A DNA stretch of 64,000 nucleotides from Haliea salexigens DSM 19537. GTDB taxonomy: Bacteria; Pseudomonadota; Gammaproteobacteria; Pseudomonadales; Halieaceae. The notes under the pieces are model-generated. The model searched no databases. It had not been told where the DNA came from and was given only the letters and a program-made list of their open reading frames with translations. Position numbers and translations under genes: made by a program. The DNA lies in the NCBI RefSeq assembly GCF_000423125.1, contig NZ_AUHJ01000004.1, positions 229,789 through 293,788 of the forward strand, in the 5' to 3' direction. Below, one piece after another: positions 20,406-29,879 of this stretch (position 1 is its first letter; each line of letters begins with the position of its first letter).

Positions 20406-22013
20406 TCAACTGCCCGCCTTGGGGGTAATCCTGGGCGTAGCCTTAGGTTTAGCCTTAGGTGTAGCCTTGCGCGTGGCCTTACGTTTGCTCTTCGGGCCTG
20501 CGCTCGCCTTCCGGGCAGCTTTCGCTGGTGCCTTTGCGCGTCGCCTGGCTTGCGGTTTCGCCGCTGCAACGGACGGCTTTGCCGCCTGACGTTCCGCTTC
20601 TGGCAACAGTGCCAACAATTCTGCGAATGCGGCCTCCAAGCAGGTGACATAGTGTGCCGGATCCGGCAGCATCTCGCGGCAAGCCGTAAACGACAGGGTT
20701 ATTGTGCCCTGTTTGTTCTGCACGGCACTGTATACAACATGGAAAAGGCCGATATTGGGCAGCAGCGGGCCTAGGCTCAGCGCATCGACAAGCCTGGCGC
20801 CGCAGAAATACTGCTGGAATGGCGGACCAGGGACATTGGTCACCACCGTGTTGAACATGACGGAGGATTCGGTAAGGCCGGTGGCCGAAGCCAGCCGCAA
20901 GCCCAGCGCCACCAGGTTGCCCGGCAACAGGTCGGTCAGTTCCAGCGCCAGCTTGGGGCCCACAGCCGCGGCGTAGGCCTTGGCCTGCTGACTTTCCTGG
21001 TGTATGGCGCGCAGGCGTTGCACCGGATCCGCCATGTCGCTGCACAACCCCACGCCCATGAAGCCCACCATGTTGCCACCGGCCATCTGCTCCTGCGGTG
21101 TACGCACATCAATCGGGCAACCCGCCACCATGCCGTTGCTGGGCAGTTCGTCGCGGCCTTCCAGATATCGGCGCAAACCACCCGAGACCACGGCCAGCAT
21201 GACATCGTTGATGGTACTGCCCGGGCACAGCTGACGAATACGGCGCACTGACTCAAAATCGAAACGCGCCGCATCGACCGCGCGGTGAGGCGATATGCGC
21301 CCCTGAAAGCGGGTTCTGGGCGCCGGTGGTCGGGGCTCAAAGTCGTGTTCGGCATAGCCCTTGCGCAGGCGCAGTGCGATGGGTATTGCCTGCCGCGCGA
21401 GGCCGAGTATCTTGCCGGGCGCCCGCCAGACATCGCCATAGGCCTTGGCCAACATACTGGTGCGGGAGGGCACATCAGGCTCCCACGGAGGCGCCTCGGG
21501 CACGTCTGCCACCAGCGGCGAGGTATCCAGCATCAAACTCATGAACCGCGAGCCCGCAGCACCATCCATAGCCGCGTGATGGACCTTCAGCAGCATGCCA
21601 AAGCAGCCCTTGGGCAGGCCATGCACGTTATCCAACCCTTCGATAATGTACATTTCCCAGAGGGGCTTGTCGCGCGCCAGCGGGCGCGAATGAATACGTG
21701 CGGCCAAGATGCACAGCTGACGCCAATCACCCGGCTTGGGCAGCGCGATGTGGCGCACATGGTACTCGAGGTCGAAATCCGGATCGTCCGCCCAGTAGGG
21801 CTGACCGAGGCCGAAGGGCACAGCGACCAGTTTGCGGCGGAAAATGGGGGAGAGATGCAGCCTGGACTTCATCAGGGCCAGGATCTGCTTGAACCGCACC
21901 TTGCCACCGCGCGCGGTACCCTGGTCGTAAATGCTGATGCCACCGATATGCTGCGGCATGCCCTCCAGCTCGGCGTGCACGAACATCGCGTCCTGGCCTG
22001 ATAACTGCTGCAT
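20406..22013 (-). CDS. Wax ester synthase / diacylglycerol O-acyltransferase (WS/DGAT)
   Basis: A 535-residue bifunctional acyltransferase that makes wax esters or triacylglycerol. The catalytic HHxxxDG motif is HHAAMDG at residues 145-151, preceded by the family PLW segment (DKPLWEMYIIEG). The conserved late motif NVPGPPFQQYFCGA is present. The start follows GGGGAG. The last roughly 55 residues are an unusual Lys/Ala/Arg/Pro tail of the ARRRAKAPAKAA type that is not part of the enzyme fold and resembles histone H1 or PhaF-like tails. It heads an operon with an extended SDR and a hydrolase. Confidence 0.93.
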   Translation of the reverse strand: MQQLSGQDAMFVHAELEGMPQHIGGISIYDQGTARGGKVRFKQILALMKSRLHLSPIFRRKLVAVPFGLGQPYWADDPDFDLEYHVRHIALPKPGDWRQLCILAARIHSRPLARDKPLWEMYIIEGLDNVHGLPKGCFGMLLKVHHAAMDGAAGSRFMSLMLDTSPLVADVPEAPPWEPDVPSRTSMLAKAYGDVWRAPGKILGLARQAIPIALRLRKGYAEHDFEPRPPAPRTRFQGRISPHRAVDAARFDFESVRRIRQLCPGSTINDVMLAVVSGGLRRYLEGRDELPSNGMVAGCPIDVRTPQEQMAGGNMVGFMGVGLCSDMADPVQRLRAIHQESQQAKAYAAAVGPKLALELTDLLPGNLVALGLRLASATGLTESSVMFNTVVTNVPGPPFQQYFCGARLVDALSLGPLLPNIGLFHVVYSAVQNKQGTITLSFTACREMLPDPAHYVTCLEAAFAELLALLPEAERQAAKPSVAAAKPQARRRAKAPAKAARKASAGPKSKRKATRKATPKAKPKATPRITPKAGS

Positions 22014-22151
22014 AAGCGTTTCTCCCCTGCGCCGGTATCCCTGTCAAGCTACGCGCCTACAGTAGCGCGTGTTACCGCTGGCCGGAACAGGCTTAACTGT
22101 ATTGTTGCACACAGAATGCCTGTTTTTTGACTCAGCACATAGCGTTGCCGG

Positions 22152-22457
22152 CTACAGCGCGCGATAGAGCGCGGCGACGGCGATACCCAGCGCGATGGCG
22201 GGCATGGGTTGCTTGAGCCACAACATCAGGGCACCCGTTGCCAGCAATGCCAGCCGTCCGCCCGCGTCAGCATGCAGGGCGATCGGCACCAGCACCGCAA
22301 TCAGCACCGACCCCGCCATGCCGTTGATAAATCCCTCAATGCGACGGTTGAGCGGAATCAGCCCCATGATGAACACGCCACCAAAACGCGCCAGCAACGT
22401 GACCAGCGCCATGCAGGCGATAATCAGCACTGGCCCATAGCCTGAGGTCGAAATCAC
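22152..22457 (-). CDS. azlD: AzlD-type branched-chain amino-acid exporter subunit
   Basis: A 101-residue membrane protein with four hydrophobic stretches (LIIACMALVTLLARFGGVF, GMAGSVLIAVLVPIALHA and two more), the length and pattern of AzlD. The GTG at 22457 overlaps the stop of azlC (GTGA), which is the expected arrangement. Together with AzlC it exports branched-chain amino acids across the inner membrane. Confidence 0.85.
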   Translation of the reverse strand: MISTSGYGPVLIIACMALVTLLARFGGVFIMGLIPLNRRIEGFINGMAGSVLIAVLVPIALHADAGGRLALLATGALMLWLKQPMPAIALGIAVAALYRAL

Positions 22458-23158
22458 TGGTCTCGCTCCAGCCAGAGCGCACCCACCAGGCCGCCCGCGA
22501 GCCCGCCCGCTACCACGTGTGTGTTGGCGGGCAGCCACATCCACGCCGCCCAAGCGGCAGCACCCCCGGCGAGCCAGGACGCCACGCTGCGCGCGTTGCG
22601 CCTACCTGCCAGGGCTATGCTGAGCATGAAACAGCCCAGCACCATATCCACCCCGAAGGCGCGTGGATCCGCAATGAGCCCACCGAACAACATGCCCGCG
22701 AGGGTGCCGGCCAACCAGGTCAGCCACAGGGCAATGCCACCACCCACCAGCGCGCCAAGGGTATTGCGCCCCGACTGCAGGTCGTTCAGCGCCATGGCCC
22801 AGTTGACATCCGAGAGCGTGACAAGGGAGGCATAGCGCCGACCAGACGGCACCAGGGCAAGCCAGGGGTAAAGCGTTGCCCCCATGAGCAGCATCCGCGC
22901 GTTGATCGCCAGCGTCGTCACCAGCAGCGGCAGTAAAGGCACCTGCGCGCCCCACAGGTCCAGCGCCGCGAACTGCGCCGTGCCGGCAAACACCGTGGCA
23001 CTCATAAACACGATTGCAATGGGCTGCAAGCCGGTCTGCACCGCCGCCAGCCCGAAAGCCGCGCCAAACGCTGCAACAAACAGCGACAGCGGCAGCAAAC
23101 GCCAGAAACCTCGCCGGCATTCGGCAAACGAGAGTGTCGGGGCGACCGTGGGGCGCAT
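22454..23158 (-). CDS. azlC: AzlC-type branched-chain amino-acid exporter subunit
   Basis: A 234-residue AzlC protein with several membrane segments (LSLFVAAFGAAFGLAAV, then TVFAGTAQFAALDLWGA, a conserved AzlC region). The start at 23158 has AGGTGG upstream, and the frame is open further upstream without a better start. It forms the larger subunit of the exporter with AzlD. A 91-base gap separates it from the divergent BASS transporter gene. Confidence 0.88.
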   Translation of the reverse strand: MRPTVAPTLSFAECRRGFWRLLPLSLFVAAFGAAFGLAAVQTGLQPIAIVFMSATVFAGTAQFAALDLWGAQVPLLPLLVTTLAINARMLLMGATLYPWLALVPSGRRYASLVTLSDVNWAMALNDLQSGRNTLGALVGGGIALWLTWLAGTLAGMLFGGLIADPRAFGVDMVLGCFMLSIALAGRRNARSVASWLAGGAAAWAAWMWLPANTHVVAGGLAGGLVGALWLERDQ

Positions 23159-23249
23159 GACCAAACCACCTGTGAACGTTGTGGGAGAGCCATGATACCA
23201 GCATACTTGCGAGCCTCGAGCACAGGCGATCACACAGGGCCGGAAACAC

Positions 23250-24170
23250 ATGGCAGAACTCTACATTGCACACGAATACAGCATAGCCGCCCTGCAGCTG
23301 ATTCTCGCCATGCTCGGCATGGGAGCCACGCTGACCGGCCGGGATTTCCAGGACATTGCCCGCGGCCCGGTGCCAATTGCCGCCGGTACCGGCGTACAGC
23401 TGCTGGTGGTGCCGCTGCTGGCATTCCTGTTCATATCCTGGCCCGGTCTCACACCGGGCGTGGCTATTGGCATCGCCCTCATCGCAGCGATTCCCGGCGG
23501 TACCGTCTCCAACATCTTCACCTATCTGGCGCGAGGGGATATCGCACTGTCGATCAGTGTCACCACCCTCACCACCCTCGCCTGCCTGGTGACCACCCCG
23601 CTGATTCTCGACCTGCTGATCGGCCAGCAACTGCCTGCGGATTTTGTCATGCCCAGGCTCGGCATCGTGTTCGAAATCGGGCTCACGCTGCTGTTGCCCC
23701 TGTTACTTGGCATGCTGTTCCTGCGCTACTACCCGCGCAGTGCGCCCACATTTTCGCTGTGGTGCATCCGCGGTTCGCTGCTGGGCGTGCTGCTGATCGT
23801 GATCGGCTCCCTCATTGCCGGGCGCCTCGACCTCGCGGCTTTCGGTGCCGGGAACGCCGTGCTGGTTGCTTTGTTCGCCATCGCGCTCGCATTCGCGGGG
23901 TGGTTGGTACCACGGCTCACCGGCATGAACCGCCGCAAGGCAACCGCTATCGAAATCGAGGTGGTTGTGCGCAACATCAATCTCGGCGTGCTGCTGAAAG
24001 TCTCCATCTTTCCTGCATCCGACCCGACCCTGGCTCCCATTGGCGACCTGGTGCTATTCACGCTGTTGCTCTACGGCGGCCTGCAATTGATCATCGGGGC
24101 CGCGCTCATTCGCTTGCGTCGCAGCAAGAACGCGACACAAACCACAACGGCGAGCGGTAAGAAGCCATGA
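23250..24170 (+). CDS. Bile acid:sodium symporter (BASS) family transporter
   Basis: A 306-residue inner-membrane protein with about nine to ten hydrophobic segments. The N-terminal LAMLGMGATLTGRDF and the central PGGTVSNIFTYLARGDIALS are hallmark BASS/ASBT regions (the crossover helix with the G-G-x2-S-N motif). Families of this type carry bile acids, sulphonates or keto acids with sodium. The stop overlaps the start of the RNA methyltransferase gene by 4 bases. Bile-acid uptake cannot be claimed from sequence. Confidence 0.87.
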   Translation: MAELYIAHEYSIAALQLILAMLGMGATLTGRDFQDIARGPVPIAAGTGVQLLVVPLLAFLFISWPGLTPGVAIGIALIAAIPGGTVSNIFTYLARGDIALSISVTTLTTLACLVTTPLILDLLIGQQLPADFVMPRLGIVFEIGLTLLLPLLLGMLFLRYYPRSAPTFSLWCIRGSLLGVLLIVIGSLIAGRLDLAAFGAGNAVLVALFAIALAFAGWLVPRLTGMNRRKATAIEIEVVVRNINLGVLLKVSIFPASDPTLAPIGDLVLFTLLLYGGLQLIIGAALIRLRRSKNATQTTTASGKKP

Positions 24171-25315
24171 AACCCGCGGCACTGCATCAGGAGTTCACAG
24201 CGACCGTGCGCGATCTGGGTACCGATGGTCGCGGTATTGTCGAGCATCCGACGGGGCAGGTGTTCTTCGTCGCGGGGGTCTGGCCCGGCGAAACGGCACG
24301 CTTTCGCGTCACCGGGTTCAAACAGCGATTCGGATTTGCCCGCCTGGTGGAGCTCGTCACCCCCTCGCCTGACCGCGTGCCCTCCCTCTGCCCACATCAC
24401 GGGCTGGGAGAGCGCGATTGCGGTGGCTGCCCCTGGCAGTTCATGCGCTATCCGGCGCAGCTAATCGCCAAGGAACAGCGGGTGCGCCAGGCACTGGCAC
24501 GGTATGCGCTCGATGACCGCATTGCCCCGCTACACGGTGCACCACAGGCGTTTGCCTACCGTAACAGGGCGCAGTTCAAAACCGATGGTCGCCAGCTGGG
24601 GTTTGTTGCGGCGGGTTCCAACCGGCTTGCGCCTATCACCGACTGCCCCGTGCTGACAGCACCGAACCGCGCCACACTGCACGCCCTTATTGAGGCGCTG
24701 CCGGTGCCCGCGTGGAAACCGTCGCGCAAGCACACCTGGACCACACTGGATGTTGACGAAGATGTCACAGCGACTGAGGTGGTGCCCAACCAGCGCAGGC
24801 CGTTCCGCCAAGGTAACGACGCCCAGAACAATTTCATGCGCGAATGGCTGGCTCATCGGCTGCAAACGCTGGACCCATCGCGCACCGTGACTGAACTGTT
24901 CGCGGGCTCCGGCAATTTCACCGAGGTGATTGCGGCACGCGGTTTCCAGCAGATATACGCGGTTGAGGGCGTGGAGGACAGCGTTGCCACACTGAACGCC
25001 CGCGGCTTCCCCGCGACCACAGGGCTGTACCACAACCTGTTTATCGCGCCCGAGTGCGAAAAGCTGCAGGCCGCCACAGCACCGGCCAGCATTCTGGTGC
25101 TGGACCCACCCCGTGATGGCTGCAAGCACCTCCCTGCGCTACTGCCGAAAAAACACCGCTATCGCGATGTGTTCTACATCGCCTGTGACGTGGCAACCTT
25201 CAGCCGCGATTTACAGGCGCTGATCGCGGCCGGACTGACCGTGAAGGAACTGCAACCACTGGACCTCTTTCCGCAAACCCCACATGTGGAGCTACTGTGT
25301 TGGCTCACACGCTGA
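24167..25315 (+). CDS. TrmA/RlmC/RlmD-family RNA (uracil-5-)-methyltransferase
   Basis: A 382-residue SAM-dependent RNA m5U methyltransferase. An N-terminal TRAM-like domain is followed by a 4Fe-4S cluster signature (C-x8-C-x2-C in SLCPHHGLGERDCGGC, plus a later Cys in TDCPVL). The SAM site is ELFAGSGNFTE, then LDPPRDG, the catalytic Cys in YIACDVATFSRDL, and the end motif DLFPQTPHVE. Whether 23S rRNA or tRNA is the target cannot be settled here. Its ATG overlaps the transporter stop. Confidence 0.9.
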   Translation: MKPAALHQEFTATVRDLGTDGRGIVEHPTGQVFFVAGVWPGETARFRVTGFKQRFGFARLVELVTPSPDRVPSLCPHHGLGERDCGGCPWQFMRYPAQLIAKEQRVRQALARYALDDRIAPLHGAPQAFAYRNRAQFKTDGRQLGFVAAGSNRLAPITDCPVLTAPNRATLHALIEALPVPAWKPSRKHTWTTLDVDEDVTATEVVPNQRRPFRQGNDAQNNFMREWLAHRLQTLDPSRTVTELFAGSGNFTEVIAARGFQQIYAVEGVEDSVATLNARGFPATTGLYHNLFIAPECEKLQAATAPASILVLDPPRDGCKHLPALLPKKHRYRDVFYIACDVATFSRDLQALIAAGLTVKELQPLDLFPQTPHVELLCWLTR

Positions 25316-25344
25316 CCCAGCTGCCAGCCCATACTGACTGAGAC

Positions 25345-26085
25345 TCAAGCATTCGCCTGCGCCGCTGCAACCTGCGTGTTCAACTCCGCCAGCAGCTCAG
25401 GCGGTAATTGCAATTCGCGCCCCAGGGCGTCCAGATAGCTGCGCTCCATGAAGCTCTGGTCGTCGATCACCAGCACACTCGCCAAGTACATTTCCGAGGC
25501 GATTTCGACGTTACTTGCCGCCGCCGCCACCTCCACCGGGTCCAGCGGCTTCTGCAGCTCGCGGTCCACCCATTGAATCAACTGCGGATCAGACGTCATA
25601 CCGCGCAGGCCCTCCTCGATCAGCTGGCGCTCGCGATCGTCGACATGGCCATCTGATTTGGCAGCAGCAATGATGGCTTTCAAAACCGCCGTCGAGTGCT
25701 GCTCAAGCGCTGGACCAGTGACGCGGTCCACTGTCTGTGGCAGTGCCGGGGTCTGCGCTGGAGTGCGCGCTGGAGTGTGTGCTGGACTCTGCGCCGCACC
25801 TTGCGAGCCGTTGGCCTGCCAATTGCCGTACGCTTTGTACGCCATCATTCCCAGCGCAGCCACGCCACCGTACTTCAGGGCTTTACCGCCCATTTTGCGC
25901 CCTTTCTTGCTGCCCAACAGCAGCCCCATGGCACCGCCGGCAAGCGCAGCGCCACCGCGACCGGACAGGAAGCCACTCACACCGCCACCGCCAGGAGCGC
26001 CAGCCTCCTGGCCAGCCCCCATGCCGTTTGTTTGCTGGCCACCGGCAGCCCCGAGCAACTGATTGAGCAGGTTTGACACATCCAT
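25345..26085 (-). CDS. DUF533 / TerB-like protein (YebE type)
   Basis: A 246-residue protein. A Gly-rich N-terminus and a hydrophobic stretch (GGAALAGGAMGLLLGSKK) are followed by a linker with repeated T-P-A units (PAHTPARTPAQTPALPQ) and a TerB-like helical domain (IIAAAKSDGHVDDRERQLIE with its acidic D-G-H-V-D motif). Members are inner-membrane-associated, often stress-induced, and of unclear function. The gene is convergent with the methyltransferase. Confidence 0.85.
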   Translation of the reverse strand: MDVSNLLNQLLGAAGGQQTNGMGAGQEAGAPGGGGVSGFLSGRGGAALAGGAMGLLLGSKKGRKMGGKALKYGGVAALGMMAYKAYGNWQANGSQGAAQSPAHTPARTPAQTPALPQTVDRVTGPALEQHSTAVLKAIIAAAKSDGHVDDRERQLIEEGLRGMTSDPQLIQWVDRELQKPLDPVEVAAAASNVEIASEMYLASVLVIDDQSFMERSYLDALGRELQLPPELLAELNTQVAAAQANA

Positions 26086-26256
26086 AGCTTACCCTCTAAG
26101 TCTGAGTAGTCTTACGCACACGGGAATTTCTGAGACCACACCAGAAGCCAATTGGTTCCTGCGCGCTCTAGCCACCGACACGCCGACACCCACAAGCCGC
26201 AAGTTGTGATTGGATAGCTCTGGTTGAGGAGTCGCCGACAGGGCTATCATTCCCCC

Positions 26257-26922
26257 ATGACCCTGTCCGCACAACTGATTCCCGCCTACCTCAGCCTGCC
26301 GCTCGCGGCGCTCATGGCACTCACCTGTGCCGCCTGCCTGTGGTCGGCCAATTGGCGCGCCATAAGGCGGGTACCCAGCCGGGGCCATCTGCTGTTCGGT
26401 GGCGCCTTCGCCTGCCTCGCCCTGTGGCTGATTTCCTTTACCGTGATCGAGGGCGTGCGGGTTCACTTCCTGGGCGTTACGGCACTGACTCTCGTCGTCG
26501 GTTGGCGCTTCGCCATACTTGCCGGGAGCGCTGCGGTGTTAGCGCACACGCTGGCTATCGGCCAACCTCTGGCTTCGGTGCCGGTTGCGTGGCTGCTGAC
26601 CGTTGCGGTTCCAGCCACGGTTTCGCGTTGGTTGGTCTACCAGTTGCGCGCCACGCGCGCGCAGAACCTGTTCATCTACATGCTGGGAGCCGGTTTCGGC
26701 GGCGGCGCCCTGTCGTCACTGGCCGTCACAGTGACGGCGGTGGGGTTGCTCTGGCTCGGGGGGCAGGCACAGCTGGTGACACTGGCGCTGCAGAACTGGC
26801 CGGCTGCACTGCTGGTGCTTTTCCCCGAGGGATTTATCAACGGCATGATCATCACGGCCTTTACCGTGTACTACCCCGACTTACTGAAAACCTTCGATGA
26901 CCAGCATTATCTCTCGGGCTGA
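26257..26922 (+). CDS. Predicted ECF-type permease (CbiM/NikM-like)
   Basis: A 221-residue integral membrane protein with six to seven hydrophobic segments. FPEGFINGMIITAFTVYYPD at the C-terminus and a GVRVHFLGVTALTLVVGWRF segment match the energy-coupling-factor permease group distantly related to CbiM. The usual N-terminal His metal ligands (M-H-I) of true cobalt/nickel CbiM are absent, so the substrate is uncertain. It stands alone, without ATPase genes. Confidence 0.75.
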   Translation: MTLSAQLIPAYLSLPLAALMALTCAACLWSANWRAIRRVPSRGHLLFGGAFACLALWLISFTVIEGVRVHFLGVTALTLVVGWRFAILAGSAAVLAHTLAIGQPLASVPVAWLLTVAVPATVSRWLVYQLRATRAQNLFIYMLGAGFGGGALSSLAVTVTAVGLLWLGGQAQLVTLALQNWPAALLVLFPEGFINGMIITAFTVYYPDLLKTFDDQHYLSG

Positions 26923-26931
26923 TCACGCCCA

Positions 26932-26955
26932 CAGCGTTCACCGGGGTAAACGCTG
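26932..26955. terminator. Possible bidirectional terminator
   Basis: A 7-bp perfect stem (CAGCGTT / AACGCTG) with a 10-base loop lies between the convergent permease and aminotransferase genes. There is no clear T-run, so this rests on position and stem only. Confidence 0.35.
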
Positions 26956-26982
26956 CTTCTGGCGCGGAGTTGGCCGCTGCAA

Positions 26983-28182
26983 TCAGGCGAAATCCTGCTT
27001 TTCCATCCAGGGGATGAGGCGCCGGAAAGCTTCCTCGATCTGCTCAATGGAGGTGGAGTAACTGATGCGCAGGGCGTTGCTGCAGGAGGGGCCAAAGGTT
27101 TCACCCGGAATGGTACACACGCCCGTTTCCTTCAGTAGCCGCAGGGCGACATTGTTGCCATTGATGCCCTCTGGGAGTGCGGGGAACAGGTAAAAGGCAC
27201 CTTCCGGTTTGTACCCTTCCAGGTAGGGGGTCTGCCGCACCAGCTCCACCACCCTGTCGCGCCGGCGGGTATACACATCGAGCATATTATCGACAAAATG
27301 CCGTTCTCCCCGCAGGGCGGCCACCCCCGCCCATTGACAGGGCGTATTGGCCACCGTGGTGGTAAACATGTGGTAACGGCGCAGCTTCTTGATCGCACCC
27401 TGGCTGGCGATCAACCAGCCCACGCGCATGCCCGCCATACTGAAGGTCTTGGAAAAACTGCTGATCACCATCACGTGGTCAAGGTCGGAGCAGCAGGAGA
27501 GCACGCTGGGATAGGTCTTGTCGTCGTAAACCAGGTGGTCGTAGACTTCATCGCTGATCACGTACACACCGCGGTAGGCCGCTTCCTGCACAATCGCTTC
27601 AATGGTTTCTCGCGGGTACAGCGTCCCCGTCGGGTTGCTGGGAGAATTCAGGACAATGGCGCAGGTATTGGCGTCAATGGCATCAATCACGTCCTGTGGA
27701 TCGAGCTGGTGATTGCTCTCAGCGCGGGTGGGAATGGTCTTGACCGTGCCGCCGTTCATGCGCACCAGCGGCGCATACAGCATGAAGGACGGTTCGGGGA
27801 TGATGAACTCGCGCCCCGCCGAGGAGGTTGAGGTCAGCGCAAGATAAATCGCTTCGGTGGCGCCGGTGGTAATGAGGATGTTGTCAGGCGTGAGTTCGCG
27901 GGCATAGCGCGCCCCGTAATAGTCAGACAGGGCCTCCAGCAGCTCAGGCAACCCGGCGTCCATGGTGTAACCGGTCTGCCCGGCCTGCAGCGCGGCGATG
28001 GTGGCATCCACGACGTGGGTGGGCGCCGGCAGGTCCGGCTGGCCGATGGAGAGATGAATGACATCGTCCATGGTCGATGCCAGGTTTACCATCTTGCGAA
28101 TACCCGGCATGGGAATGGTCAGCAGCGCCGGGTTCCAGACCGGGTCCTCGCTCTCGTAAAAATCGCTATCCAGATCGCCCAT
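26983..28182 (-). CDS. PLP-dependent class I/II aminotransferase
   Basis: A 399-residue fold-type I aminotransferase of the aspartate/aromatic group. The Schiff-base lysine is in SSFSKTFSMAGMRVGW, with SNPTGTLYP, YVISDEVYDHLVY (PLP ring Asp and Tyr) and a late R-I-S-Y-S substrate-carboxylate Arg. It is cytoplasmic. The amidase gene lies 9 bases upstream in the same operon, suggesting joint use of an amide or amino acid, though the amino donor is unknown. Confidence 0.9.
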   Translation of the reverse strand: MGDLDSDFYESEDPVWNPALLTIPMPGIRKMVNLASTMDDVIHLSIGQPDLPAPTHVVDATIAALQAGQTGYTMDAGLPELLEALSDYYGARYARELTPDNILITTGATEAIYLALTSTSSAGREFIIPEPSFMLYAPLVRMNGGTVKTIPTRAESNHQLDPQDVIDAIDANTCAIVLNSPSNPTGTLYPRETIEAIVQEAAYRGVYVISDEVYDHLVYDDKTYPSVLSCCSDLDHVMVISSFSKTFSMAGMRVGWLIASQGAIKKLRRYHMFTTTVANTPCQWAGVAALRGERHFVDNMLDVYTRRRDRVVELVRQTPYLEGYKPEGAFYLFPALPEGINGNNVALRLLKETGVCTIPGETFGPSCSNALRISYSTSIEQIEEAFRRLIPWMEKQDFA

Positions 28183-28191
28183 ATCGCCTCC

Positions 28192-29604
28192 TCAGCGCTG
28201 CTGGAACATGGGGGGCCGGCGGTCGGTCAGGGGCGCGGCGCGCTGGTAGGCATAGCCTGCCTGCAGCACGCGGGCATCATCGAATTTCGCGCCCACCAGC
28301 TGCAGGCCGATAGGCAACCCCTCCGCACAGAATCCACAGGGCACCGACAGGGCCGGCTGGCCCGTCATGTTGAAGGGGTAGGTAAACGGCGTCCAGGTGG
28401 GCCAGCGGGTGCTGGGCCAATCCTCCGGCACTTCGCGGTTGGTCTTGAATGCGGTAATCGGCAACGTGGGCGTGAGCAGCAGATCGTATTTCTGGTGGAA
28501 GCTCGCCATGCGTTCACAGAGCGCCGCCCGCTCGTTCATGGCGCCGAGATAATCCAGCATGGACAGCTTTGCCGCTTTTTCCGCCACGCTCACCAGCTGC
28601 GGGTCCATCAATTCGCGCTTGCGTGCGCCCAGGTCGCGCATGGCGTTGGCCGCACCGCCGTAGAACAGATGACCGAACGACCCCAGCGGATCGCTGAAGC
28701 TTGGATCCACCTCTACCACGGACGCACCCAGGCTGCTGAATACGCGGGCGGCCTCACGCAGACTCGCCTCCACCTCACGGGTGACTTCCACATGCCCAAG
28801 ATTGGGACTGAAGGCTATTTTCAGACCCGCCACCCCGTCGCGCAACTGCGCGAGGTAATCGATGTGGCGCCGCGGCACGGCATTGGCGTCCCGGTGGTCG
28901 GCTTCACACATTACGTTCATCAACAGGGCGCAGTCCTCCACCGTCCACGCCATGGGACCTGCATGCGCCAGTGTGCCAAAGGGGCTCGCCGGCCAATGCG
29001 GCACTTCGCCAAAAGACGGCTTGTGCCCGACAATGCCACAGAACGCCGCGGGGATACGGATGGAGCCCCCCGCATCCGTACCGAGGCCAATGGGCCCCAT
29101 TCCGAGCGCTACCGCAGCCCCCGTGCCGCCACTGGAGCCGCCCGCGGTTCTCTCCGGGTTCCACGGGTTATTGGTGGGACCGCAGAGCGGGCTGTCGGTC
29201 ACCCCCTTCCAGCCGAACTCCGGCGTTGTCGTCTTGCCTAGAGGCACGTAGCCGTGGCGTTCGAGTGCGGCAACACAGGGGGCGCTTTTGCCGAGTGTGC
29301 TGGCTGGATCAATGGTGCGAGAGCCCTTGAGCGTGGGCCACATCGGTGTGAGAAAGACATCCTTGACCGCAACCGGCACGCCGTCAAGGAGCCCCAGCGG
29401 CGCGTTATTCTGGTAGCGCTGTTCCGCTGCCCGCGCCCACTCAAGCGTGGTGTCCTCGTCGACCAAGCAGTAGGCGTTCACCTCTGAGTCCAGCGCCTGA
29501 ATCTGCGCCAGCATGGCGCGCGTTACCTCGACCGGAGACAGGCTGCCGTTACTGTAGCGCGACAGCAATTCCGTGGCGGTCATGGCGACAATCTCGTTGC
29601 TCAT
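28192..29604 (-). CDS. Amidase signature-family enzyme
   Basis: A 470-residue amidase. The Ser-cisSer-Lys triad is visible: Lys in PVAVKDVFL, the cis-Ser in AGGSSGGTGAAVALGMG, and the nucleophile Ser in GTDAGGSIRIPAAFCG. The start at 29604 is chosen over an ATG 18 bases upstream because GAGGGAGCG lies just before it. The family includes aryl acylamidases and 6-aminohexanoate-cyclic-dimer hydrolases. It is followed after 9 bases by an aminotransferase. Confidence 0.91.
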   Translation of the reverse strand: MSNEIVAMTATELLSRYSNGSLSPVEVTRAMLAQIQALDSEVNAYCLVDEDTTLEWARAAEQRYQNNAPLGLLDGVPVAVKDVFLTPMWPTLKGSRTIDPASTLGKSAPCVAALERHGYVPLGKTTTPEFGWKGVTDSPLCGPTNNPWNPERTAGGSSGGTGAAVALGMGPIGLGTDAGGSIRIPAAFCGIVGHKPSFGEVPHWPASPFGTLAHAGPMAWTVEDCALLMNVMCEADHRDANAVPRRHIDYLAQLRDGVAGLKIAFSPNLGHVEVTREVEASLREAARVFSSLGASVVEVDPSFSDPLGSFGHLFYGGAANAMRDLGARKRELMDPQLVSVAEKAAKLSMLDYLGAMNERAALCERMASFHQKYDLLLTPTLPITAFKTNREVPEDWPSTRWPTWTPFTYPFNMTGQPALSVPCGFCAEGLPIGLQLVGAKFDDARVLQAGYAYQRAAPLTDRRPPMFQQR

Positions 29605-29879
29605 GCGACGCTCCCTCAACAATAACCCAGTGGGCGCGTGATGCCCCGAGCCTTGACCGTATGCCCCGGGCTACGGCACTGTCAACCAGTGCCGGCTAAA
29701 AACACGCCAGATTTGGCGCGACGTCGCCCCACATGGCACTGCCGCGCTGCCAGCAAGCCCAATGCGCTATACCAGCTGCTACCACATGCCACGAAAATGG
29801 AGAGCAACCGGCCCCTGGACCGGAAGCCTGGTTTACACTTTGCGCTTCACCGTAACCCGCAGTACAGAGGAAAGAGTTC

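Noticed and set aside
23250..24170. BASS transporter as the bile-acid importer of the steroid block
   Set aside because: It is 12 kb away, coupled to an RNA methyltransferase gene, and the family has many substrates, so the link is not supported.
25345..26085. TerB-like protein as evidence for a tellurite-resistance operon
   Set aside because: No other ter genes are present and the protein matches the DUF533/YebE group.
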